Below, one piece after another: positions 1-5,250 of a DNA stretch of 5,483 nucleotides (the stretch's first letter is position 1; every line of letters begins with the position of its first letter). Where the stretch lies: positions 1 through 5,483 of the forward strand of contig CANQSW010000094.1 of assembly GCA_947626615.1 (NCBI GenBank). The letters are read 5' to 3'. Below the pieces are notes generated by a model. It saw only the letters and a program-made list of their open reading frames with translations, made no database searches and was not told the DNA's origin. This stretch comes from an uncultured Peptococcaceae bacterium. GTDB lineage: Bacteria; Bacillota; Dehalobacteriia; UBA4068; UBA4997. Made by a program: the position numbers and the translations under genes.

Positions 1-31
1 GCAAATTGATCTCCCCGGCAAATCCGCACAT
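1..31 (-). CDS. Start of a class-II glutamine amidotransferase, probably asparagine synthetase (partial)
   Basis: Only the first ten codons lie in the window, reading MCGFAGEINL. Class-II (Ntn-type) glutamine amidotransferases begin with Met-Cys-Gly; Met1 is removed and Cys2 becomes the nucleophile that releases ammonia from glutamine. The form MCG(I/F)AG is typical of asparagine synthetase AsnB, which makes asparagine from aspartate with ATP; GlmS and PurF usually read MCGIVG. The start is supported by GAGGAG at 46-41, nine bases upstream of the ATG. The gene lies just beyond the terminator of the HD-type gene, so it is probably a separate transcription unit. No convincing -35/-10 pair is seen between 32 and 103: a TATATT at 69-64 has no matching -35 box. 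The family is fairly likely; the exact member cannot be settled from ten residues. Confidence 0.6.
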   Translation of the reverse strand, partial: MCGFAGEINL

Positions 32-103
32 TCCGCAACACTCCTCGCCCCGTTCTCCCTCTCAATATATGCGAAAGCGCGTAGGGATTGCCGCCCGCGG
101 GCG

Positions 104-133
104 AAAAAAACGGCCCGCCAAAAAAGCAGGCCG
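104..133 (-). terminator. Rho-independent terminator of the HD-type gene
   Basis: On the minus strand, CGGCCTGC (133-126) pairs with GCGGGCCG (118-111) in an 8-bp stem with one G-U pair and a 7-nt loop. A run of seven T follows directly (110-104). It begins 33 bases beyond the stop of the HD-type gene. There is no T run on the plus-strand side, so it works in one direction only. Confidence 0.9.
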
Positions 134-166
134 CGATAAGCGTATTCAGTTTTGCTCGCTCCGGCT

Positions 167-1168
167 TTAACCGATCTGCCGCAGCTCGCCGCCAGCCGCC
201 GCCAGTTCGTCCGCCAGAGAGCGCTGCCGGAACATACCGATGAATACGGCCACCAGCTCGGGATCCAACGCCGTGCCGGCATACATTTGCAGCATATCCA
301 GCGCGTCTTCGGTGGAAAGCCGCCAGGCGCCATAAGGCTTGGTGAATGCGTTATACACCCAGGCCACCGCGAAGATGCGGCTGCCGAGCGGTATATCCAG
401 CCCGGAGACGCCCAAGATGCCGCTGCCGTCCCATTTTTCGTGGTGCGTCAGCACCAGCTTGGCGGCTTTGGCCAGCTCCGGCACGCTCGCCACGATCTCC
501 GCGCCCAGGCGGGTGTGGTTCTCGTCGGTCGCGCCGTCCACGGAACGGCCCACGTCATAGGCATAGCATAAAGTGCGGATAGCTGCCAGCTCGTCCACGT
601 CCAGCTTGAGCGCGCTGCCCAGCTTGCCGCAATATTGCCACAAAAGCTGCGAATCGTTCTTCTGGATAGCGGCAAAACGCTCCGTCCGCAGATCCTCCGC
701 CGCGCGCTTGGCTTGCGCGCATTTTACGGCGTTGGAGCGCAGCGAGGGCTGGTTGAACGTGCGCTTGATATGTTCGCTGAAATAGATCGGGCGGTTGGCC
801 ACGTCGATAGCCGGGTTTTTGCTGACGCTCTCCACGTAGCTCAGCCCCCGCAGCGTATCGTCGCCGCTGAAGCCCTCGTCATGCGAGGCCGCCAGATAAT
901 CCGCGTCGGTGAAAAGCTCATCGGCCCGGAAGCCCTCCAGCGGCTCGGCCTCGGGCCGGGCGCTGCGATAGCCCCAGTAAACGCCCGCGAGCAGACAGCA
1001 CAAAAGCACCAGCAGGCGCACCGATAACCGCAAAGCGGAAACTTCGGTGAGCAGAGCGCCGCTGATGGAGACGCTGGGCTGACCCAGGGCAAAAACGATG
1101 CTGTCCACCACCCAGGCAACACTGCCCGTGAGCAGGCTGGTCACAATGGGTGAAGTGTAACGACCCAA
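167..1168 (-). CDS. Membrane-anchored protein with degenerate HD-GYP-like domain
   Basis: A 333-residue protein. Two hydrophobic stretches (about residues 7-29 and 46-67) predict an N-terminal membrane anchor. A charged linker with no recognised domain follows (about 70-165). The C-terminal part (about 172-315) resembles the HD-GYP phosphodiesterase fold: H242-H243 in a HHEKWDGSG motif, a GLDIPLGSRI stretch (256-265), and a G-x-x-LDPELV segment near 298-306. Family members of this type hydrolyse cyclic di-GMP or related nucleotides. Key positions are altered: the usual HDIGK motif reads YDVGR (204-208), the first ligand His aligns with D172, the ligand Asp of the RIl-x-vaD motif is W270, and GYP is replaced by GIL. 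H218, H242 and H243 remain. Catalysis is therefore doubtful, and a binding or scaffold role is possible. The TTG start is chosen for GGAGGT seven bases upstream. The gene stands alone between its own promoter and terminator. Confidence 0.8.
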   Translation of the reverse strand: MGRYTSPIVTSLLTGSVAWVVDSIVFALGQPSVSISGALLTEVSALRLSVRLLVLLCCLLAGVYWGYRSARPEAEPLEGFRADELFTDADYLAASHDEGFSGDDTLRGLSYVESVSKNPAIDVANRPIYFSEHIKRTFNQPSLRSNAVKCAQAKRAAEDLRTERFAAIQKNDSQLLWQYCGKLGSALKLDVDELAAIRTLCYAYDVGRSVDGATDENHTRLGAEIVASVPELAKAAKLVLTHHEKWDGSGILGVSGLDIPLGSRIFAVAWVYNAFTKPYGAWRLSTEDALDMLQMYAGTALDPELVAVFIGMFRQRSLADELAAAGGELRQIG

Positions 1169-1175
1169 ATCTTAC

Positions 1176-1181
1176 ACCTCC
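1176..1181 (-). promoter_or_regulatory. Ribosome binding site fixing the TTG start of the HD-type gene
   Basis: GGAGGT reads 1181-1176 on the minus strand, leaving seven bases to the TTG at 1168-1166. The same seven-base spacing is found for metG and the yabE-like gene. There is no ATG in frame nearby, so this site decides the start. Confidence 0.8.
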
Positions 1182-1198
1182 AACTATATACTATGTCG

Positions 1199-1227
1199 AT
1201 TTTAACATATTTTTCTGCTTTTTTCAA
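1199..1227 (-). promoter_or_regulatory. Sigma-A-type promoter of the HD-type gene
   Basis: TTGAAA (-35, 1227-1222) and TAAAAT (-10, 1204-1199) are separated by exactly 17 bases, in an AT-rich stretch. Both boxes differ from consensus at a single position. Transcription would start near 1192, giving a leader of about 24 nt that contains the ribosome binding site. The call rests on sequence match alone. Confidence 0.65.
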
Positions 1228-1338
1228 TGCTATTTCCAGATTTAGTGAAAATTTTTTCCGTCAGCCACAACAAAAAGTGGTTTGAAACGTGTTTTTCGCC
1301 TTTTTAACACAATTTGCCGCCAAATTCCGCCCGCCTTT

Positions 1339-1398
1339 GCCACCCGGCCGCCAAAAGCGCGTCCGCAGGCGAAAAGCTCCGCCACCCGGCGGCAAAAG
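1339..1398. repeat. Pair of short imperfect direct repeats
   Basis: On the plus strand GCCACCCGG followed by CCGCCAAAAG (1339-1357) is echoed by GCCACCCGG followed by CGGCAAAAG (1381-1398), offset by 42 bases. They lie in the non-coding stretch between the yabE-like gene and the HD-type gene. No function is evident; they may be small remnants or chance in a GC-rich stretch. Apart from these, a weak hairpin and the HD-gene promoter, nothing else is recognised in 1169-1447. Confidence 0.35.
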
Positions 1399-1429
1399 GC
1401 AGGGGCGAACGCTCTATCTGCGCCGCCCC
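1394..1429 (-). terminator. Weak candidate terminator after the yabE-like gene
   Basis: On the minus strand GGGGCG (1429-1424) pairs with CGCCCC (1407-1402), and an inner CGC/GCG pairing could lengthen the stem. Only a short TTTT run (1397-1394) follows, after a four-base gap. It starts 18 bases beyond the stop codon, the usual place for a terminator, but the T tract is poor, so read-through into the HD-type gene cannot be excluded. Confidence 0.4.
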
Positions 1430-1447
1430 GCCGGTCAAAACACCCCG

Positions 1448-2485
1448 TTATTTCAGCACGTAAACGCGCACCGTGCGCACGCCCCAGTTGGCGCACTCCT
1501 TCTCGGTATCGAAGAAAAGGTCGATACGGTTGCCCTTGATAGCGCCGCCGGTATCCTCCGCCTTGGCGTAGCCGTAGCCGTCCACGTAAAGCCTTGAGCC
1601 CAGCGGTATCACTTTCGGGTCGACCGCCACGGTGTAGCCCGCCTTGGGCTTAGTTCCCGTCGCGGTGTTGCTGCCGGTGTGCGTATAGGCGCTGGCCTTC
1701 ATCGCGTACATCTTGGTGTATTCATACGTCTGGTTGCCGCGGCTGATGACGCGCCTGGTGCCGACGACCATGATCTTATCCACCGCGGGCGTGGTCACCG
1801 CGCGGGAAAGCTCCTGTTTGGCGATAGGCACGCCGTCTTTGTAGGTGATCAGATTGGTGATCGTCTTTTCGCCGGCCTTGCCCTCCTGGGTCACCTTGCT
1901 CTGGCCCGCGTTCATGCTGGCGTCCTCCTTGCGGATCGTCTGAAACGCCACGGGCTCCTTCACCTGCGTGCGGCGATAGGTTATGCGGTTGATCACGACG
2001 TTTTCGCCCTCGGCCAGAATATGATCCGGCGAGGGGCTCACCCAGTCGTATTCGCCCAGCTCCACGTTGTTGGCGGCCAGAAAATCGCTGACGGTCTGCG
2101 GCTGGGTGGGATAGCTTTCAGTCTTGAAATCGGCCGAAACCGCCACGTTGAACGCCCGGTGAATGATGACCTGCGATTCGTCTGCCAGCTTGGCGTCGAG
2201 CGCCGGCTCGACCACGTCCAGCTCCGCCAGCTCGACTTTATACTGCTCCAAAAAATCGCCCACGGTGTTGGCGCGGGTGGGCAATATCCTGCTCTCCTCG
2301 CCGTCGATCAGCTCCACCTGCTTTTCCAGCATCACGTAGGCAAATACGGCGACGCCCAAAAGCAGCGCCAGCAGCAGGACGTAAAACGCCGGCTTAGGCT
2401 TTAAGCGCCGGCAGCGCTTCGGCGGCGCGGTAGAAAAGCTGCTGATACGCAGCTGCGCCTGTCCGCTGTTCTGTAACTCTGTCAA
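1448..2485 (-). CDS. yabE: YabE-like cell-wall protein (DUF348 x2, G5, 3D domain)
   Basis: A 345-residue protein of the YabE/YocH type. It has a short basic cytoplasmic N-terminus (about 1-30, with KRCRRLKPK), one membrane segment (about 31-52) and no signal peptidase site that I can recognise, so it is probably anchored with the rest outside. Two DUF348 repeats follow (about 54-110 and 112-167, each with a T-V-x-D-F-L motif), then a G5 domain (about 168-243) and a C-terminal 3D domain (about 262-344). The 3D domain shows VAVDP (D289), AEDTGGAIKG (D311) and RIDLFFDT (D322, D326), the conserved aspartates of the MltA-like double-psi barrel fold. Family knowledge suggests peptidoglycan cleavage or remodelling, as for Rpf-like autolysins. 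B. subtilis YabE is longer, so this is a compact version. The TTG start is chosen because AAGGAGGG ends seven bases upstream; the reading frame stays open to 2599, but that extension has no ribosome binding site and overlaps the likely leader. The gene follows tatD as in other Bacillota but has its own promoter. Confidence 0.9.
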   Translation of the reverse strand: MTELQNSGQAQLRISSFSTAPPKRCRRLKPKPAFYVLLLALLLGVAVFAYVMLEKQVELIDGEESRILPTRANTVGDFLEQYKVELAELDVVEPALDAKLADESQVIIHRAFNVAVSADFKTESYPTQPQTVSDFLAANNVELGEYDWVSPSPDHILAEGENVVINRITYRRTQVKEPVAFQTIRKEDASMNAGQSKVTQEGKAGEKTITNLITYKDGVPIAKQELSRAVTTPAVDKIMVVGTRRVISRGNQTYEYTKMYAMKASAYTHTGSNTATGTKPKAGYTVAVDPKVIPLGSRLYVDGYGYAKAEDTGGAIKGNRIDLFFDTEKECANWGVRTVRVYVLK

Positions 2486-2613
2486 TAAGTCGCCCTCCTT
2501 ACAGCTCAACTCAGGGTGGCTCTGCCGGCCCCCGCGGACGCCCCACAAACAAGTGCTTTTGGCGGCAAAACTTCCGCCCTCGCGCCACACGGCTGCCATT
2601 TTGGCCGGCTGGT
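2486..2613 (-). other. Leader (5' UTR) of the yabE-like gene
   Basis: If the promoter at 2620-2648 is used, the mRNA starts near 2613 and carries about 127 nt before the TTG start, long for this window. On the minus strand GGCGG (2578-2574) can pair with CCGCC (2565-2561) around an 8-nt loop. I do not recognise a known riboswitch here, including the cyclic di-AMP (ydaO/yuaA) class often found before cell-wall hydrolase genes. The full gene-free stretch 2486-2796 holds this leader, the promoter with its palindrome, and the tatD terminator. A perfect TATAAT at 2694-2689 has no -35 box. Confidence 0.45.
2493..2500 (-). promoter_or_regulatory. Ribosome binding site fixing the TTG start of the yabE-like gene
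   Basis: AAGGAGGG reads 2500-2493 on the minus strand, seven bases before the TTG at 2485-2483. It is a near-perfect anti-Shine-Dalgarno match and shows that translation starts well inside the longer open frame, which runs to 2599. Confidence 0.85.
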
Positions 2614-2619
2614 TTTCTT

Positions 2620-2648
2620 ATTTTACCCCAAACCGGCCGATTTGTCAA
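2620..2648 (-). promoter_or_regulatory. Near-consensus sigma-A promoter of the yabE-like gene
   Basis: TTGACA (2648-2643, a perfect -35 box) and TAAAAT (2625-2620, one mismatch) are separated by 17 bases. The start of transcription would lie near 2613. It is downstream of the tatD terminator, so the gene is probably transcribed independently of metG-tatD. The -35 box is embedded in a palindrome. Confidence 0.75.
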
Positions 2649-2657
2649 ATTTGCCGG
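2633..2657. promoter_or_regulatory. 25-bp imperfect palindrome over the -35 box, candidate operator
   Basis: On the minus strand outer arms CCGGC (2657-2653) and GCCGG (2637-2633) and inner arms ATTTG (2650-2646) and CAAAT (2644-2640) are symmetric about base 2645. Ten of twelve base pairs match. The -35 hexamer lies at its centre, where a bound dimeric repressor would block RNA polymerase. No T run follows either arm, so it is not a terminator. The binding protein is unknown. Confidence 0.5.
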
Positions 2658-2727
2658 GATAGAGCGCCGCTTGTCCCGCCCCGCTTTGATTATATGACGC
2701 GGCAAATTTAATATACTTATAAAATGC

Positions 2728-2766
2728 AAAAAGCGCGTCCGGCAGGGGGTAAGCCGCCGGGCGCGC
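2728..2766 (-). terminator. Rho-independent terminator of metG-tatD
   Basis: On the minus strand an 11-position stem formed by GCGCGCCCGGC (2766-2756) and GCCGGACGCGC (2743-2733) has a single C-A mismatch and a 12-nt loop. Five T follow at once (2732-2728). It begins 30 bases after the tatD stop codon. Confidence 0.9.
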
Positions 2767-2796
2767 CAAATTCTGGCTTGATTTTTGCTGAGTTTT

Positions 2797-3579
2797 CTAT
2801 GCTTCGATGCCGTAAAAACGGCAGGCGTTGGCATACGTCGCCTCGGCCAGCTCGGCCACGCTGATACCGCGCAGCGCCGCGATCTTTTCCGCCACGAAAT
2901 AGACGTTGGCCGGCTCGTTGGTGGTGCCGCGGTGCGGCTCGGGCGCCAGATACGGGCTGTCCGTCTCGATCAGGATACGGTCCAGCGGGCAGTTTTTGGC
3001 CACCTCCGGCAGCTGCCGCGAGTTTTTGAACGTGACCGGCCCGGCAAACGAGATATAAAAGTTGCGGCGCAGCGCCTCCTTGGCCAGCTCCCAGCTGCCG
3101 GAGAAGCAATGCATAACGCCGCCCCATTCGCCCGCGTTCTCCTCGCGCACGATGTTGAAAACGTCGCCGTGGGCTTCGCGGTCGTGGATAGCGATCGGTT
3201 TATGCAGATCTTTGGCCAGATGTATCTGCTCGATGAACCAGCGGCGCTGCACGTCGTGCGCCGGCTCGGGCCAATAATAATCCAGCCCGATCTCGCCCAC
3301 AGCCTTCACCTGCGGCAGAGCGGCCAGCTCCGCCAGCTCCGCCAGGACTTTATCGTTCAGCCCCGCGCTGTCGGAGGGGTGGAAGCCCACCAGAGCCACC
3401 AGCTGCGGGTATTTTTCCGCCAGATGCACGGCGTAGAGCGAGCTGCGCCAATCGCAGCCCACCACCGCCATTTTCTCCACCCCGGCGGCCGCGGCCCGGG
3501 ACAGGGCGCCGTCGATATCCCGCGCCAGCTTCGCGTCGTTTAAGTGACAATGCGTATCAAAAAGCCGTAATTTTTCCAT
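2797..3579 (-). CDS. tatD: TatD-family metal-dependent hydrolase (DNase)
   Basis: A 260-residue protein, the usual length for the TatD/YcfH family of TIM-barrel amidohydrolase-type enzymes. These use two metal ions and act as 3'-5' exonucleases or endonucleases on DNA, with roles proposed in DNA repair or turnover; some members act on D-aminoacyl-tRNA. All the metal-ligand motifs are seen: DTHCH (H10, H12), GEIGLDYY (E96), IHDRE (H132), MHCFSG (H157) and ETDSPYL (D207). The GFHP motif (65-68) and the PEPHRG segment near 213-218 are also typical. The ATG start has GGGAG six bases upstream, within the 25-base gap after metG, so the two genes are very likely co-transcribed. The same metG-tatD order is seen in B. 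subtilis (metS-yabD), where the protein is called YabD. The gene looks complete, with no missing key residue; the cytosol is its expected location. Confidence 0.95.
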   Translation of the reverse strand: MEKLRLFDTHCHLNDAKLARDIDGALSRAAAAGVEKMAVVGCDWRSSLYAVHLAEKYPQLVALVGFHPSDSAGLNDKVLAELAELAALPQVKAVGEIGLDYYWPEPAHDVQRRWFIEQIHLAKDLHKPIAIHDREAHGDVFNIVREENAGEWGGVMHCFSGSWELAKEALRRNFYISFAGPVTFKNSRQLPEVAKNCPLDRILIETDSPYLAPEPHRGTTNEPANVYFVAEKIAALRGISVAELAEATYANACRFYGIEA

Positions 3580-3604
3580 AGCGATCTCCCGGAGCTTTCG
3601 CCGT

Positions 3605-5164
3605 TTATTCCGCCGCCAGCGCTTTGGCCGCGTCGATACGCGGGAAGATCGCCTCGCCGCGCGCGATAGCCGTTCCCGCCGGATAGCCGCCCCATTCCAG
3701 CGCCGTCCAGTCGCTGCCGGCCTGCTCCGCCGTCAGCCCCAGCTGCGCCCACACCTTTGCCGCCACGTGCGGCATGACGGGCGAGATCAATATCGTCACC
3801 TGGCGCAGCACCTCCGCCAGATTATACATCACGGTCTTCAGCCTTTCCGTCTCGCCGTTTTTGTTCAGCGCCCAGGGCGCGGTATCGTCCACGTATTTGT
3901 TGGCCTTGGCCACCAGCTTCCAAACCTCGGCCACGGCGTTCGCGATATCGGCCTTGTCCATATACTGCGCCATGTTGGCGGGCGTCGCTTTGGCCAGCTC
4001 GATCAGCTCGGCGTCAAAGGGCGTGCCCTCGCTGCCCGGCGCGACCACGCCGCCCAAAAACTTGGTGATCATGGCCGTGGTGCGCGAAAGCAGATTGCCG
4101 TAATCGTTGGCAAGGTCGGTGTTGATGCAGTTGATCAGCGCTTCCTCGCTGTAATTGGCGTCCATACCGAAGGCCATTTCGCGCAGCAGGAAGAAGCGTA
4201 TCGCGTCCACACCGTATTTTTCCACCAGCACCACAGGGTCGACGACGTTGCCCTTGCTCTTGCTCATCTTGCCGTCCTGCATCAGCAGCCAGCCGTGCGC
4301 CACCACGCGCTTGGGCAGCTCTATGCCCGCCGCCATCAGTATGATCGGCCAGATGATCGAATGGAAGCGGATAATATCTTTGGCCATCAGATGAATATCC
4401 GCCGGCCAGTATTTGCGGAATTTCTCGTCGTCCTCGCCGCCATAGCCCAGCGCGGAGATGTAGTTCACCAGCGCGTCAAACCAGACGTAGACGACGTGCT
4501 TTTGGTCGAACGGCACTTTGATGCCCCAGTCGAACGTGGTGCGCGAAACGCAGAGATCCTCCAGCCCCTGCTTAACAAAGCTGATCATCTCGTTGCGGCG
4601 GGTCTCCGGCTGGATAAAATCCGGGTTTGCCTCGATGAATTTAAGCCAGCGGTCGGCGTATTTGCTCATCTGGAAGAAATAGCTCTCCTCCTGCGCCATT
4701 TCCACCGGGCGGCCGCAATCCGGGCAGGTGTGGCCCTCGCCCAGCTGGCGCTCGGTGAAAAACGTCTCGCAGGGCGTGCAATACCAGCCGGAATATTCGG
4801 CCTTATAAATATCGCCCTGATCGTAAATTTTCTGGAAAAGCTGCTGCACCACTTTTTCATGCCGCGCGTCGGTGGTGCGGATAAAATCGTCGTAATCGAT
4901 ATCCAAAAGCTGCCACAAGTTTTTGATCCCGGCCACGATACCGTCCACGAATTCCTTCGGCGTCAGCCCGGCCGCTTCGGCCCGCTGCTGTATCTTCAGG
5001 CCGTGTTCGTCCGTGCCCGTCAGAAAATATGCGTCGTAGCCCCGCTGCTTTTTATAACGCTTCATCGCGTCGGCGGCCACCGTGGTATAGGCGTGGCCGA
5101 TGTGCAGCTTGTCGCTGGGATAATAGATCGGCGTGGTGATATAAAAGGTCGGTTTCTCTGTCAT
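3605..5164 (-). CDS. metG: Methionyl-tRNA synthetase
   Basis: A 519-residue class-I aminoacyl-tRNA synthetase that charges tRNA-Met with methionine using ATP. The Rossmann catalytic domain starts with FYITTPIYYP and carries HIGH at 21-24. The inserted zinc domain has two cysteine pairs (C129/C132 in YCTPC and C147/C150 in TCPDC). KMSKS is at 299-303. The helical anticodon-binding domain follows (about 345-495), with W431 in the TAPW motif that in the family reads the anticodon. The C-terminal EMAP/Csaa-like tRNA-binding domain found in longer homologues such as B. subtilis MetS (about 660 residues) is absent: the protein ends soon after FPRIDAAK. The ATG at 5164 is chosen for GGAGGG seven bases upstream; two in-frame ATGs further out (5179, 5194) lack such a site. 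It leads an operon with tatD. No T-box or SAM-riboswitch leader fits in the 86 bases before it. Confidence 0.97.
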   Translation of the reverse strand: MTEKPTFYITTPIYYPSDKLHIGHAYTTVAADAMKRYKKQRGYDAYFLTGTDEHGLKIQQRAEAAGLTPKEFVDGIVAGIKNLWQLLDIDYDDFIRTTDARHEKVVQQLFQKIYDQGDIYKAEYSGWYCTPCETFFTERQLGEGHTCPDCGRPVEMAQEESYFFQMSKYADRWLKFIEANPDFIQPETRRNEMISFVKQGLEDLCVSRTTFDWGIKVPFDQKHVVYVWFDALVNYISALGYGGEDDEKFRKYWPADIHLMAKDIIRFHSIIWPIILMAAGIELPKRVVAHGWLLMQDGKMSKSKGNVVDPVVLVEKYGVDAIRFFLLREMAFGMDANYSEEALINCINTDLANDYGNLLSRTTAMITKFLGGVVAPGSEGTPFDAELIELAKATPANMAQYMDKADIANAVAEVWKLVAKANKYVDDTAPWALNKNGETERLKTVMYNLAEVLRQVTILISPVMPHVAAKVWAQLGLTAEQAGSDWTALEWGGYPAGTAIARGEAIFPRIDAAKALAAE

Positions 5165-5171
5165 CGTCAAA

Positions 5172-5177
5172 CCCTCC
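5172..5177 (-). promoter_or_regulatory. Ribosome binding site selecting the metG start
   Basis: GGAGGG reads 5177-5172 on the minus strand, seven bases before the ATG at 5164-5162. Two other in-frame ATGs lie upstream (5194, 5179); the second overlaps this site, so the 5164 start is preferred. Confidence 0.85.
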
Positions 5178-5185
5178 ATAGCAAA

Positions 5186-5213
5186 ATGATACATCTTATG
5201 ATAATTCTGGCAA
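5186..5213 (-). promoter_or_regulatory. Possible sigma-A-type promoter of metG-tatD
   Basis: TTGCCA (-35, 5213-5208) and TATCAT (-10, 5191-5186) are 16 bases apart, each one mismatch from consensus. The mRNA would start near 5179, leaving a very short leader of about 15 nt with the ribosome binding site at its very beginning, which lowers confidence. Read-through from rsmI is the alternative. Confidence 0.4.
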
Positions 5214-5240
5214 AAGCCGCGTTTTCCTTTTTTTGGCGGC
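5212..5240 (-). terminator. Weak hairpin after rsmI, possible terminator
   Basis: On the minus strand GCCGC (5240-5236) pairs with GCGGC (5220-5216) around a 15-nt A-rich loop, followed by TTTT (5215-5212). The short stem, large loop and short T run make it a weak or partial terminator at best. It begins 10 bases after the rsmI stop and touches the proposed -35 box of metG. Confidence 0.3.
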
Positions 5241-5250
5241 GATTTTGCGC

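Noticed and set aside
64..92. Possible promoter for the asparagine-synthetase-like gene (TATATT at 69-64)
   Set aside because: The hexamer 17 bases upstream reads GGCAAT, which does not resemble TTGACA.
1242..1597. Small open frames on both strands between the yabE-like gene and the HD-type gene
   Set aside because: They are Arg/Ala/Pro-rich, overlap the end of the yabE-like gene, and show no convincing ribosome binding site or domain.
1679..2404. Plus-strand open frame of 241 codons
   Set aside because: Antisense to the yabE-like gene, no plausible domain, and composition typical of a reverse-strand shadow.
2486..2599. N-terminal extension of the yabE-like protein up to an ATG at 2599
   Set aside because: The ATG has no ribosome binding site, and the extra 38 residues do not look like a signal or domain; the TTG at 2485 has an excellent site.
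2689..2694. Perfect TATAAT on the minus strand upstream of the yabE-like gene
   Set aside because: No -35-like hexamer lies 15-19 bases upstream; the pair at 2620-2648 is far better.
2511..2834. Minus-strand open frame across the tatD end and the yabE leader
   Set aside because: It runs through a strong terminator and a promoter, overlaps tatD in another frame, and has no recognisable protein features.
2785..3543. Plus-strand open frame of 252 codons
   Set aside because: Antisense to tatD, which has every catalytic motif; the opposite frame shows no family signature.
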